Shown here: positions 24,890 through 34,751 of the stretch, one piece after another
Layout of the letters: every line of letters starts with the position of its first letter
Numbering within the stretch: position 1 is the first letter of the stretch
NCBI RefSeq assembly: GCF_913055775.1
Contig: NZ_CAJXJX010000004.1
Span: 1 to 40,677, forward strand
Direction of reading: 5' to 3'
Origin: an uncultured Demequina sp.
GTDB taxonomy: Bacteria; Actinomycetota; Actinomycetes; Actinomycetales; Demequinaceae
DNA: 40,677 bases
Made by a program: the position numbers and the translations under genes
The notes under the pieces: generated by a model
Told to the model about the DNA's origin: nothing
What the model saw: only the letters and a program-made list of their open reading frames with translations
Databases searched by the model: none

Positions 24890-25972
24890 CTAGAGGTCCA
24901 CGTCCTTGACGCGCTGTGCCGCGTGGCGCGACAGCACCAGCAGCGCCTCGTCCGTATCCACGACCACGGCATCGGCGATGCCCACGACGGCCACCGGCTT
25001 GGTACCGCCCACGAGCACCGTGCCCGGGGCGTCCACCAGCGAGGCCGGGGCATCCCGGCCGATGCGGATGGCGCCATCCGCGCCTGGCGCGAGGAGCGCC
25101 GCGAGCGAGTCGAAGTCGCCTACGTCGTCCCACACGAAGGAGCCGGGCACCATCGCCACGCCGCCCTCGGCGGCGACGGGCTCCGCGATCGCATGGTCGA
25201 TCGCGATCTTGGTGAGAGTCGGCCAGACCCGAGCCAACGCATCGGCCCTCCCTGGACCGTCCCAGGCCGCGGCGATCTCGCGCACTCCCGACTCGAGGGT
25301 CGGGTGCAGCCGTGCGAGGTGTGCCAGCAGCACGGACGTCGACACCACGAACATGCCCGCGTTCCACGAGTAGCCACCGTCGGCGAGCATCTGCGCCGCG
25401 GTCTCGGGGTCCGGCTTCTCCGTGAACGCCTCGACCTCGAAGGCGCCCGGAGCGTGGGTGAGTTCGGCGCCGGACTCGATGTAGCCGAACGCGCTCGAGG
25501 GCTCGGTCGGTTCGATGCCGATCGTCACGACCTTGCCGGTGGCCGCCGCCGCGATCGCGGTGCGGACCGTGTCGCGGAACGCTGCAGCGTCGGGGATCAC
25601 GTGGTCCGCCGCGAAGGAACCCATGATCTGCTCGCCGTGGCGGTGCTCGATCAGTGCGGCCGCGAGCGCGATCGCCGCCATCGAGTCCCGCGGACTCGGC
25701 TCGGTGACGATGTTCGCGGCCGGCACGTCCGGCAGTTGAGCGGCCACCGCATCGGCGTGCCTCTCGCCCGTGACGATCATCACCTCATCCCCCAATGGGG
25801 CGAGCCGCGCGACCGTGTCCTGAATGAGCGTCGCTCCCGAGCCCAGCAGGTCGATGAGGAACTTGGGCCGGTCCGGCCTCGACAGCGGCCATAGTCGAGA
25901 GCCGACGCCCCCGGCGGGGACCACGGGGAAAAAACCGGAGTTCTTGCGGGGGGCCGTGGGGTTTTCAGTCAC
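24890..25972 (-). CDS. manC: Mannose-1-phosphate guanylyltransferase
   Basis: A 360-residue nucleotidyltransferase making GDP-mannose from GTP and mannose-1-phosphate for glycans and lipoglycans. FFPVVPAGGVGSRLWPLSRP and RPKFLIDLLG are the nucleotide loop and metal/sugar-1-phosphate site. EPSPRDSMAAIALAA, GSFAADHVI, GYIESG, AFTEKPD and SWNAGMFV follow in the usual order, and FVWDDVGDFDS ends the core. The C-terminal ~60 residues form a short beta domain. I chose GTG 25972 because TAATGT lies seven bases upstream; GTG 25978 and 25981 are also in frame. It is divergent from sdhC. Confidence 0.9.
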   Translation of the reverse strand: MTENPTAPRKNSGFFPVVPAGGVGSRLWPLSRPDRPKFLIDLLGSGATLIQDTVARLAPLGDEVMIVTGERHADAVAAQLPDVPAANIVTEPSPRDSMAAIALAAALIEHRHGEQIMGSFAADHVIPDAAAFRDTVRTAIAAAATGKVVTIGIEPTEPSSAFGYIESGAELTHAPGAFEVEAFTEKPDPETAAQMLADGGYSWNAGMFVVSTSVLLAHLARLHPTLESGVREIAAAWDGPGRADALARVWPTLTKIAIDHAIAEPVAAEGGVAMVPGSFVWDDVGDFDSLAALLAPGADGAIRIGRDAPASLVDAPGTVLVGGTKPVAVVGIADAVVVDTDEALLVLSRHAAQRVKDVDL

Positions 25973-25979
25973 GGACACC

Positions 25980-25985
25980 ACATTA
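25980..25985 (-). promoter_or_regulatory. -10-like hexamer of manC (leaderless arrangement)
   Basis: On the minus strand TAATGT ends seven bases before GTG 25972. It overlaps the region where the divergent sdh promoter should be (TAGGAT, 25984-25989, plus strand), so the two promoters may compete. Confidence 0.4.
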
Positions 25986-26024
25986 GGATGGTGGCACTCG
26001 TGAGTCACATTCGAAGGAGAGTCC

Positions 26025-26399
26025 GTGTCGCCCGCCCCCACGCTGTATCGAGGCCGTGAAGGCATGTGGATGTGGGTCGTGCACCGTGCGACCGGCGTCG
26101 CGATCTTCTTCTTCCTCCTGGTCCACGTCCTCGACACCTCGCTCGTGCGCGTCTCCCCCGAGGCCTACAACGAGGTGATCGGCGCCTACAAGACGCCCAT
26201 CTACGGCCTGATCGAGGCCGGCCTGGTCGCGGCGATCGTCCTGCACGCGTTCAACGGCCTGCGGATCATCGCGGTGGACCGGTGGACGTGGGCGCTGCGC
26301 CGTCAGCGCATGCTGGTGTGGATCGTGTGGGGCATCTTCGCCGTCCTCATGGCCGGCTTCCTGCCGCGCCACCTCATGCACGTGTTCGGAGGTGCCTGA
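26025..26399 (+). CDS. sdhC: Succinate dehydrogenase cytochrome b subunit
   Basis: A 124-residue membrane anchor of complex II with three hydrophobic helices (about 21-41, 62-80 and 97-114). WVVHRATGVAIFFFLLVHVLD contains His20 of the conserved HRxTG and His34, a likely haem b ligand. The start GTG 26025 has a strong AAGGAGAG ribosome site four bases upstream. The next gene overlaps its stop by one base, giving the usual actinobacterial order sdhCDAB. Confidence 0.92.
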   Translation: MSPAPTLYRGREGMWMWVVHRATGVAIFFFLLVHVLDTSLVRVSPEAYNEVIGAYKTPIYGLIEAGLVAAIVLHAFNGLRIIAVDRWTWALRRQRMLVWIVWGIFAVLMAGFLPRHLMHVFGGA

Positions 26400-26853
26400 T
26401 GACCGCCCCCGAGCTCACCGCACCCCGGCGGCCCATGAACCGCCGCACCGTGGGCGGCGCCGAGCGCTGGTCGTGGATCTTCCAGCGCGTCTCCGGCGTG
26501 GTCCTCATCGTGCTGATCTTCACCCATCTGTTCGTCAATCTGCTCACCGGCGACGGCGTGAGCCAGATCGACTTCGCGTTCGTGGCCGGCAAGTGGGCAT
26601 CGCCGCTGTGGCAGTGGTGGGACTTCGTCATGCTGGTGCTGGCGATGATGCATGGCACCAATGGCATGCGCATGCTGGTCAACGACTACGCGACGCGGCC
26701 CTTCGTGCGCGCGATGCTGCACTGGGCGCTGCGGATCTCGATGATCGTCATCATCGTGCTCGGCTCCCTGGTGATCTGGACCTTCGACCCCTGTCCCACT
26801 GACGCCGCCGGCGAGCTGCTGGAAGGCGTCCCCAGCTTCTGCGAGAGTGTGCT

Positions 26854-26857
<4 letters not shown>
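26399..26857 (+). CDS. sdhD: Succinate dehydrogenase hydrophobic membrane anchor subunit
   Basis: A 152-residue protein with three membrane helices (about 29-50, 70-92 and 108-130). FTHLFVNLL and [16 protein letters not shown] contain the His residues expected for haem and quinone-site contacts. The conserved RxSGVVL segment follows a polar N-terminus. The start is fixed by the TGATG junction with sdhC; the end overlaps sdhA by four bases. It anchors SdhAB to the membrane together with SdhC. Confidence 0.9.
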
Positions 26858-28623
<1,766 letters not shown>

Positions 28624-28637
28624 GCCGGGGAGGGCTG

Positions 28638-29405
28638 ATGACTGCGACTGCAGAGAAGACCGAAGAGGTCGGCGCCGTGGAGTCCTTCACGGTGACGCTG
28701 AAGATCCTCCGCCACGACCCCGACGGGCTCGACGGGCGTGAGCCCGGCGCCGAGTATTGGGAGGAGTTCCAGGTCGAGGCACACGCGACCGACCGCGTCC
28801 TGGACGCGCTCCACGCGATCAAGTGGGAGCAGGACGGCACGCTCGCCTTCCGCCGCTCGTGCGCCCACGGTGTGTGCGGCTCGGACGCGATGCGCATCAA
28901 CGCGCGCAACCGGCTCGCCTGCAAGACGCTGCTCAAGGACCTCAACCCGGCGCGACCCATCACCGTGGAGCCCATCAAGGGGCTGCCGGTCGAGAAGGAC
29001 CTGATCGTGGACATGGAGCCGTTCTTCGCCTCCTACCGCGACATCATGCCGTTCCTGATGCCCTCGGGCCCCACGCCCGAGCGCGAGCGGCTGCAGTCGC
29101 CGGAGGACCGCGAGCGCTTCGACGACACCACCAAGTGCATCCTGTGCGCGGCCTGCACCACGAGCTGCCCGGTGTTCTGGACGGACGGCCAGTACTTCGG
29201 GCCGCAGGCCATCGTGGGCGCCCACCGCTTCATCTTCGACTCGCGCGACGACGGCGAGTGGGACCGTCTCGAGATCCTCAACGACCAGGCCGGCGTGTGG
29301 AAGTGCCGCACGGCCTTCAACTGCACGGAGGCCTGCCCACGCGGCATCGAGGTCACCAAGGCGATCTCCGAGGTCAAGCGCGCGCTGACCAGCGGCGAGG
29401 TGTGA
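28638..29405 (+). CDS. sdhB: Succinate dehydrogenase iron-sulfur subunit
   Basis: A 255-residue protein carrying the three iron-sulfur clusters that pass electrons from FAD to quinone. The [2Fe-2S] site is SCAHGVCGSDAMRIN with a later NRLAC. One ligand position is Asp, as in other SdhB proteins. The [4Fe-4S] and [3Fe-4S] sites are CILCAACTTSCPVF and CRTAFNCTEACPRGIEV. GGGAGGG two bases before the ATG is the ribosome site. It is the last gene of sdhCDAB, followed by a strong terminator. Confidence 0.96.
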   Translation: MTATAEKTEEVGAVESFTVTLKILRHDPDGLDGREPGAEYWEEFQVEAHATDRVLDALHAIKWEQDGTLAFRRSCAHGVCGSDAMRINARNRLACKTLLKDLNPARPITVEPIKGLPVEKDLIVDMEPFFASYRDIMPFLMPSGPTPERERLQSPEDRERFDDTTKCILCAACTTSCPVFWTDGQYFGPQAIVGAHRFIFDSRDDGEWDRLEILNDQAGVWKCRTAFNCTEACPRGIEVTKAISEVKRALTSGEV

Positions 29406-29423
29406 GCGCCCTCACCCCGACGT

Positions 29424-29460
29424 GACGAGGGCGGCACCCCACTGGGGTGCCGCCCTCGTC
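29424..29460 (+). terminator. Intrinsic terminator of sdhCDAB
   Basis: GACGAGGGCGGCACCCC (29424-29440) pairs perfectly over 17 bases with the arm 29444-29460 around an ACT loop. TTCTGTT follows on the plus strand. On the minus strand there is no T-run, so it mainly ends the sdh transcript. Confidence 0.92.
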
Positions 29461-29476
29461 TTCTGTTCAGGGTCGG

Positions 29477-30217
29477 TCAGTACTCGCACCAGACCTGTCC
29501 GTCGGGCCTGCCGAGGCCGCCGCAGGTGTCACCGAACTCCTCGTACTCGGAGTTCAGCGGTGACTCGAAGTAGAGGTCGTCGCACGCCGCCATGTCGCCG
29601 GCGGCGCAGCCGTCCCACAGCGCGTCGAGCTCGGGGTCGTCGCCGTAGGTGTCGGCGTCCGAGAAGATGATGTCCGTCGAACCCTCGAGGTCGTCGAACT
29701 CGAGCCCCGAGGAGGTGACGATCGCGGCGCCCGCGATGAACCATGCCGCCGCGAGCGACCACCCGATCGTGCCCAGGATTCCCAGGATCACTCCCGCCCA
29801 GGCCATGCCGGTTCCCTTGCGCGTGCCGTCCGCGGTCTTGCGCAGCCCGATCGCGCCCAGGATGGTCGCGACGGCGCCCAGGCCCAGGACGCCGGTGACG
29901 AGGGCCGCGATCGACGTGCCGTCGGTGCCCTGCGAGCCGGGCGTGCCGTACGCGGGCTGGTAGGCGCCGGCGTAGGTGGGCTGCGCCTGTGCGGCCGACG
30001 CATCCGTCGCCTGCTGCGAGAAGCCCGGCGCAGGCTGAGCGTACGTGGAGGCGGACGCCGGCTGGCCGTAGTCGTAGGTGGCGTAGTCCGGCTGGCTGGG
30101 GGCGGTGGGCGGCTGCTGCGAGGGCACAGTTGATGCCTGCCACTGGGTGGCCGGCGGCTGGCCGGGCTGCTGCGCGCCGGGGTCCGGGGTCGAGGCGAAC
30201 GGATCGGGCGTGGTCAC
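29477..30217 (-). CDS. DUF4190-type membrane protein with Cys-containing C-terminal domain
   Basis: A 246-residue protein of unknown function. Residues 1-95 are a Pro/Gln/Ala/Thr/Tyr-rich, low-complexity cytoplasmic segment. Two hydrophobic helices follow (about 100-122, SIAALVTGVLGLGAVATILGAIGL; about 133-165), as in DUF4190 proteins. The acidic C-terminal part has LDALWDGCAAGDMAACDDLY and FGDTCGG with a final Cys near the end, a four-cysteine module that recurs in actinobacterial surface proteins and probably lies outside the cell. GTG 30217 has GGAAGGA upstream, within a structured leader. It is convergent with sdhB. Confidence 0.75.
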   Translation of the reverse strand: MTTPDPFASTPDPGAQQPGQPPATQWQASTVPSQQPPTAPSQPDYATYDYGQPASASTYAQPAPGFSQQATDASAAQAQPTYAGAYQPAYGTPGSQGTDGTSIAALVTGVLGLGAVATILGAIGLRKTADGTRKGTGMAWAGVILGILGTIGWSLAAAWFIAGAAIVTSSGLEFDDLEGSTDIIFSDADTYGDDPELDALWDGCAAGDMAACDDLYFESPLNSEYEEFGDTCGGLGRPDGQVWCEY

Positions 30218-30270
30218 CGGGAGTCCTTCCAGGTAGGCGGCGCACCGCCGGCGGCGGTGCGAGACTCCCG
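30218..30270 (-). promoter_or_regulatory. Nested hairpin in the leader of the DUF4190 gene
   Basis: An outer pair, CGGGAGTC (30218-30225) with GACTCCCG (30263-30270), encloses a perfect hairpin CGCACCGCC/GGCGGTGCG (30241-30249, 30253-30261). The outer arm covers the bases between the ribosome site and the GTG, so folding could hinder translation. The rest of the 114-base gap to the YihY gene shows nothing. Confidence 0.45.
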
Positions 30271-30331
30271 AACGCTATCGCACGGGCGTGCCACGCGAGA
30301 AGACGCACGTGACGCGGTTCACGCCGGGGAC

Positions 30332-31792
30332 TCAGCGCCGGAGCCAGGCCCGCACGTGGTCGCCGATGCTCGCCCGGCGACCGTCCGGGCCGCGGAAGAT
30401 GTCGCCGCCATCGGATTCGAGCACTGCCTGGCCGATCTCCTCCATGGTCGTGGCCAAGTACACGCCTGCCTCCCGGGCGTCGCTGGCGCGAGCGAATCGC
30501 CCCAGCTCGTCCTCCCCAAACCGCACCACGAACGGGAAGCGCTCATTGGAGGTCGCAGCGAGTTCGACGCCCGGCAGCCGCGCATCCCGGTCGCCGCGCA
30601 CCACCAGCGTGCCGTCGACGTTGCCGCGCTTGCGGGCGGGTCCGGCGAGCGCGAACACGGCGTGCCGTTGCGCGACTCGCAGGGAGGAGGTCTCCATAGC
30701 CTGCCAGGGTTCGCCCACGGCAGCGACGTGCGCGACCGTGATCACGTTGTCCGGCGCGCGCGAGAACTCGAGCGCCACATACTGCGGACCGGGGTCGATG
30801 CGCAGGACTCCGGGCCGCACCTCCGAGATGGTCGCGCCGGCCCGCTCCCGGGCCCAGTCCGCGAACCAGTCGGACAGCTCCTCGATCTCGAGCAGCCCGA
30901 GTTGGCGACGGGTGCCCAGGAAGGCGGCCGAGTACAGCATGATGCGCGCCGAGTAGGCGGTGAACAGCAGCAGCGTCAGGATTCCGGCGAACGGCGCGAG
31001 CACCGCGTTGTCCGAGACCCCGGAGATGATGAGCGACATCGCCTGCCGCAGGACGCCCATGGCGAAGGCCGCGATCGCCAGCGTCCACAGCACCGACCGC
31101 AGAGGCATCCGCACGCCCCCGAGGAACACCAGCACGATGGCCGCGAACAGCATGTCCACGATGAACATCACGCCGGCGCCCGACAGCCGCACCAGCCACT
31201 CCTGAGGCGCCTCACCGAAGAGGATCTCCGAGACCTGGTTCGCGACCACGGAGGTCGCCACCTGCAGTCCAGCGCCGAGGATCACCATGAGCGCGATTCC
31301 CAGCAGCGCCGCGAAGTCGCGGAGCTTGCCCTGCAGCGGCGTGCGGTCGTCCACCTCGAGCATCGCCCACACACCCATGCGCATGCCGCTCACGTAGCGC
31401 GCTGCGGTGTTGAACAAGATGAGGAAGGCGATGATGCCGACCAGGCCGGTCACTGCCGTGGGCTGCAGCGACTCCGGGTCGACCAGTCCCGATGACGAGT
31501 CCGTCGAGATGATGCCTGGCACGGCGTCGTCGATGAACCCGAACAGCTGATCCGAGAGCTCCTCGTCGCCCGCGATGAACCAGCTCGCGAGCGTCACGGC
31601 GATCAGGACGCCGGCCGCGATGGAGGTCAGCGAGTAGAACGCGATGCCGCCGGCGACGACGTTGCCGTTGCCGTCCCGGTAGCGCTCGAGCGTGCGACCC
31701 ACGTGCGAGGCGTCGAAGCGCTCCTTGAGCGTCTTCGCCTGCGCGACCGCGTCCTTGCCGCGGTCGACGAGTGACTCGTCGCTGTCCGTCAC
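30332..31792 (-). CDS. YihY/BrkB-family membrane protein with long C-terminal extension
   Basis: A 486-residue protein; typical YihY/BrkB proteins have about 290-400. After a charged start, VAGGIAFYSLTSIAAGVLIAV opens the six-helix core (about 46-310), with RYVSGMRMGVWAMLEV, the PLRSVLWTLAIAAFAMGVL helix and FTAYSARIMLYSAAFLG near its end. Residues ~330-486 form a soluble, mixed alpha/beta region of unknown type (PGPQYVALEFSRAPDNVITV, FPFVVRFGEDELGRFA). The family was once called ribonuclease BN in error; its function is not settled. GTG 31792 begins three bases after the trpS stop, so the two are co-transcribed, an association also seen in mycobacteria. Confidence 0.82.
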   Translation of the reverse strand: MTDSDESLVDRGKDAVAQAKTLKERFDASHVGRTLERYRDGNGNVVAGGIAFYSLTSIAAGVLIAVTLASWFIAGDEELSDQLFGFIDDAVPGIISTDSSSGLVDPESLQPTAVTGLVGIIAFLILFNTAARYVSGMRMGVWAMLEVDDRTPLQGKLRDFAALLGIALMVILGAGLQVATSVVANQVSEILFGEAPQEWLVRLSGAGVMFIVDMLFAAIVLVFLGGVRMPLRSVLWTLAIAAFAMGVLRQAMSLIISGVSDNAVLAPFAGILTLLLFTAYSARIMLYSAAFLGTRRQLGLLEIEELSDWFADWARERAGATISEVRPGVLRIDPGPQYVALEFSRAPDNVITVAHVAAVGEPWQAMETSSLRVAQRHAVFALAGPARKRGNVDGTLVVRGDRDARLPGVELAATSNERFPFVVRFGEDELGRFARASDAREAGVYLATTMEEIGQAVLESDGGDIFRGPDGRRASIGDHVRAWLRR

Positions 31793-31795
31793 GCA

Positions 31796-32809
31796 CTACC
31801 TCCCGGGTGTCGGCGGAACCAGTCCCACTCTGTCGTACAGGCGGTCGAGCGTCGCGCTCGCGATCGTCCGCGCCTTGGCGGCGCCGTCCGCGAGGACGGC
31901 GTCGAGCCGGTCGGGCGACTCGATCCAGTCGAGCGCGGCCTCCCTGATCGGAGTCAGGTACTCCACCACCACGTCCGCTACGTCAACCTTGAGGTGGCCG
32001 TACATCTTCCCCTCGTAGTCGGCGACCAGCTGCTCGACGGAGCGGCCGTCGAGCGCCGAGTAGATCGTGAGCAGGTTCGACACGCCCGCCTTGGACTCGC
32101 GGTCGAACGCGATGACCGTGTCAGAGTCCGTCGCGGCGGACTTGATGTTCTTGGCGATCTTCTTGGGGTCCTCGAGGATCTCGATGGTGCCCTTGGGGCT
32201 CACCGAGGACTTCGACATCTTCTTCGTGGGCTCCTGAAGGTCGTAGATCTTCGCCGTCGCCTCGACGATGTGCGCGTCCGGCACCACGACGGTTCCCTCG
32301 CCCAGCCGGGTGTTGAGACGCTCGGCAAGATCGCGCGACAGCTCGAGGTGCTGGCGCTGGTCCTCGCCCACCGGCACCAGGTCGGTGTCGTACAGGAGGA
32401 TGTCCGCGGCCATGAGGATCGGGTACGTGAACAGGCCCACGTTGGTCCCTGACTCCCCCACCTTGGCGGACTTGTCCTTGAACTGGGTCATGCGGCCGGC
32501 CTCGCCCATGCCCGTGTAGGTGCTGAGCAGCCACGCGAGCTCGGCGTGCTCGGGCACGTGGGACTGCACGAAGACGATCGACCGCTCGGGGTCCACGCCC
32601 GCGGCCAGGAACTGCGCCGCGGTCGCGCGGGTGCGGTCGCGCAGCTGCTGGGGCTCAGGCGCGACCGTGAGAGCGTGGAGGTCGACCACGCCGTAGATCG
32701 CGTCGTGCGTGTCCTGCAGCTTCACCCACTGGACCAGCGCCCCGAGGTAGTTGCCGAGCTGGAGGGAATCGGAGGTCGGCTGCATGGCCGAGAACACGCG
32801 GGGCTTCAT
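31796..32809 (-). CDS. trpS: Tryptophanyl-tRNA synthetase
   Basis: A 337-residue class Ic synthetase that charges tRNA-Trp. [20 protein letters not shown] contains the HIGH-equivalent (LGNY); [36 protein letters not shown] and the KMSKS loop in [10 protein letters not shown] follow in normal order. I chose ATG 32809 because AACAAT lies seven bases upstream; an in-frame ATG at 32818 would overlap that hexamer's end. The upstream 180 bases hold an unusual repeat element, not a recognisable T-box. Confidence 0.95.
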   Translation of the reverse strand: MKPRVFSAMQPTSDSLQLGNYLGALVQWVKLQDTHDAIYGVVDLHALTVAPEPQQLRDRTRATAAQFLAAGVDPERSIVFVQSHVPEHAELAWLLSTYTGMGEAGRMTQFKDKSAKVGESGTNVGLFTYPILMAADILLYDTDLVPVGEDQRQHLELSRDLAERLNTRLGEGTVVVPDAHIVEATAKIYDLQEPTKKMSKSSVSPKGTIEILEDPKKIAKNIKSAATDSDTVIAFDRESKAGVSNLLTIYSALDGRSVEQLVADYEGKMYGHLKVDVADVVVEYLTPIREAALDWIESPDRLDAVLADGAAKARTIASATLDRLYDRVGLVPPTPGR

Positions 32810-32816
32810 GGCCCCC

Positions 32817-32822
32817 ATTGTT
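32817..32822 (-). promoter_or_regulatory. -10-like hexamer of trpS (leaderless arrangement)
   Basis: On the minus strand AACAAT ends seven bases before ATG 32809, mirroring the GACAAT of lpdA. The match to the usual -10 is partial. Confidence 0.35.
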
Positions 32823-32850
32823 CCCCACGCCCGGGCGAGAACCCAACCCG

Positions 32851-32991
32851 CGCATCGGCCCTCCCCCCATCCCCCTGGCGGTGCATTCTCGCTCACCTAG
32901 CGCCTGAGGCGAGCGAAATGGGCCCGATTCGCTCGGTTAAGCGCGTACGCGAGCGGAAATCGACCGCGGGAGCGTGGGGAGGGCCGATGCG
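32851..32991. repeat. 141-bp element with perfect 16-bp terminal inverted repeats
   Basis: CGCATCGGCCCTCCCC (32851-32866) and GGGGAGGGCCGATGCG (32976-32991) are perfect complements. Inside lie CGCTCA (32890), CGAGCG (32910), CGCTCG (32930) and CGAGCG (32950), alternating in orientation with exactly 20 bases between starts. CGAGCGAA (32910-32917) and TTCGCTCG (32928-32935) form a perfect hairpin. No coding frame is supported. It could be a MITE-like insertion, a tandem operator for trpS, or a structured leader. The outer ends are copies of the GCATCGGCC motif. Confidence 0.7.
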
Positions 32992-32995
32992 GTTG

Positions 32996-33322
32996 TCAGG
33001 TGGCGTCGGCGTCGAACGGCGCCGGGCGCCCCGGCTCGGACGGCCGGGGCGGCTCGGCGGCCGGAGCGGGAGCGGCAGGCTCGTACAGGGCCTCGCGCAC
33101 GATGCGGCGCGGGTCGTACTGGCGCGGGTCGTACTGCTTCCAGTCGACGTCGTCCGCACCGAGCTCGGTCTTGAGCTGGTCCGTGTTCCGCGTCACGAGG
33201 TCACGAGCGCTGCGAATCCACTCCCGCAGCTGGCGGGCGTACTCGGGCATGCGTTCCGGCCCCACCACCAGGATGGCGACCAGGACGATGACCAGGAACT
33301 CCCAGCCGTTGATGCCGAACAT
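32996..33322 (-). CDS. tatB: Twin-arginine translocase subunit TatB
   Basis: A 108-residue TatA/B-family protein. FGINGWEFLVIVLVAILVVGP is the membrane helix with the Glu and Gly-Pro hinge typical of the family; an amphipathic helix (ARQLREWIRSARDLV) and a Pro/Ala-rich tail follow. The length and the Glu near position 8 favour TatB over TatA. TatB passes folded proteins with twin-arginine signals to the pore. It begins five bases after the htrA stop. The sigE-rseA-htrA-tatB order is conserved in actinobacteria. Confidence 0.88.
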   Translation of the reverse strand: MFGINGWEFLVIVLVAILVVGPERMPEYARQLREWIRSARDLVTRNTDQLKTELGADDVDWKQYDPRQYDPRRIVREALYEPAAPAPAAEPPRPSEPGRPAPFDADAT

Positions 33323-33327
33323 GCCGC

Positions 33328-34740
33328 CTATTCTTGCGGCTCGGTCGTCTCGTCCTCAAGCTGGAAGTCGACCTGGGCGCTCGAATCGAGCGTCACTCGG
33401 ATCTCCAGCTCCTCGCCGTCACGCTGAATGGTCAGCACGACGTCGTCGCCCACGGCCTTGGCGCGGATCGCGACCACCAGCTTGTCGAGATGCGTGATGG
33501 GACGTCCGTCGATGCCCGTGATGACGTCGCCGGGCTCCACGCCCGCGTTGTCCGCAGGGCCGCCTGCCACCACGCCCAGCTCGTCGTCGATCACGAGGAC
33601 GCCCTCGCCGGTGTAGCGCTCGTCGAGCTGCACGCCGATCACGGGGTAGGTCGCGGTGCCGGTCTCGATCAGCTGCTCCGCGGTGCGCATGGCCTGGTTG
33701 GACGGGATCGCGAACCCGAGCCCCACGGACCCGGTGCTGGAGCTCGACACCCCTGGCAGCGCGGCGATCGCGGAGTTCACGCCGATCACCTCGCCGCTCG
33801 CGTTCAGCAGTGGACCGCCCGAGTTGCCGGGGTTGATCGCGGCATCGGTCTGGATAGCGTCGATGAACGCCGTGCTCGAACTGTCGCCGGCGGTGACCGG
33901 GCGGTGCACGGCGGACACGATGCCGGTGGTCACGGTGCTCTGCAGGCCCAGCGGCGAGCCCACCGCGATGGTGTCGTCGCCCACGACCACCTCATCCGAG
34001 TCGGCGAACGTCAGCGGCGCGAGGCCCTGGGCGTCGATGCTCACCACGGCCAGGTCGTAGTCGGCGGTGGCGCCCACGACCTCGGCCTCGAACTCGGTGC
34101 CGTCGGACATGACGACGGTGATCTCCTGCGCGCCCTCGACCACGTGGTTGTTCGTCAGGATGTAACCGTCCTCGCGGATCACGAAGCCCGATCCCGTGGA
34201 CGTGCCGATTCCGCCCACGGAGGCCTCGAGCGAGACCACCGACGGCATGACCGATGCGGCGACGGCGGCAACCGAATCCTCGGCTCGCTCGACCGGGTCG
34301 CTGGTGGCCACCTGGACCGTCGGCGTCGAGGAGAAGAACTCGTCATAGGCCCACGCTCCACCGAATCCGCCTCCCACGCCGAGCAGGAGTGCGGTCGCTG
34401 CGATGCCGGCGACCGCGCGCTTGCGCACGCGTCCGACGGGACGCTCCGAGGGCGGCGCCTGCGGCGGCTCGGGAGGCTCGTAGCCGGCGCCGTCGTGGCT
34501 GGGCTCTGCGGTGGAGATCACGCCCTGGGCGTCAGGCGCGAGGGGATCGCGCGGAGCCTGCGCCGGGGTCGCCGCCGTGGCTGGCTGCACCGGGGTGGCC
34601 GCCGTGGGGTGCGCGTGGACCGGCGCTTCGGACGGCGAGGAGTCGGTCGCGACCGAGCCCTCATCGCCCACGCGGCGCTGCTCGTCGGGGGTGGGGCCGC
34701 CCTGGTTGCTGCCAGGAGGCGCGAAGATGTTGTCGTTCAT
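33328..34740 (-). CDS. htrA: HtrA/DegP-type serine protease with PDZ domain
   Basis: A 470-residue membrane-anchored protease. Residues 1-105 are Pro/Ala/Gln-rich and cytoplasmic, 109-131 form one membrane helix, and the trypsin-like domain (about 160-350) lies outside the cell. The catalytic triad is His199 (LTNNHVVEG), Asp229 (DYDLAVV) and Ser307 (GNSGGPL). A PDZ domain (about 370-455) shows GGPADNAGVEPGDVITGIDG. It degrades or refolds damaged envelope proteins. It follows rseA by 11 bases, so it is made with the sigE regulon and in mycobacteria helps process the anti-sigma factor. ATG 34740 has GAGAG upstream. Confidence 0.93.
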   Translation of the reverse strand: MNDNIFAPPGSNQGGPTPDEQRRVGDEGSVATDSSPSEAPVHAHPTAATPVQPATAATPAQAPRDPLAPDAQGVISTAEPSHDGAGYEPPEPPQAPPSERPVGRVRKRAVAGIAATALLLGVGGGFGGAWAYDEFFSSTPTVQVATSDPVERAEDSVAAVAASVMPSVVSLEASVGGIGTSTGSGFVIREDGYILTNNHVVEGAQEITVVMSDGTEFEAEVVGATADYDLAVVSIDAQGLAPLTFADSDEVVVGDDTIAVGSPLGLQSTVTTGIVSAVHRPVTAGDSSSTAFIDAIQTDAAINPGNSGGPLLNASGEVIGVNSAIAALPGVSSSSTGSVGLGFAIPSNQAMRTAEQLIETGTATYPVIGVQLDERYTGEGVLVIDDELGVVAGGPADNAGVEPGDVITGIDGRPITHLDKLVVAIRAKAVGDDVVLTIQRDGEELEIRVTLDSSAQVDFQLEDETTEPQE

Positions 34741-34751
34741 GGCTGCTCTCC

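Noticed and set aside
28858-28925. Missing fourth cysteine at the [2Fe-2S] site of SdhB
   Set aside because: Asp at this position is a known variant in functional SdhB proteins.
32810-32995. T-box riboswitch upstream of trpS
   Set aside because: No T-box core sequence or specifier loop could be found; the gap is filled by the inverted-repeat element, and a start right after AACAAT suggests leaderless mRNA.
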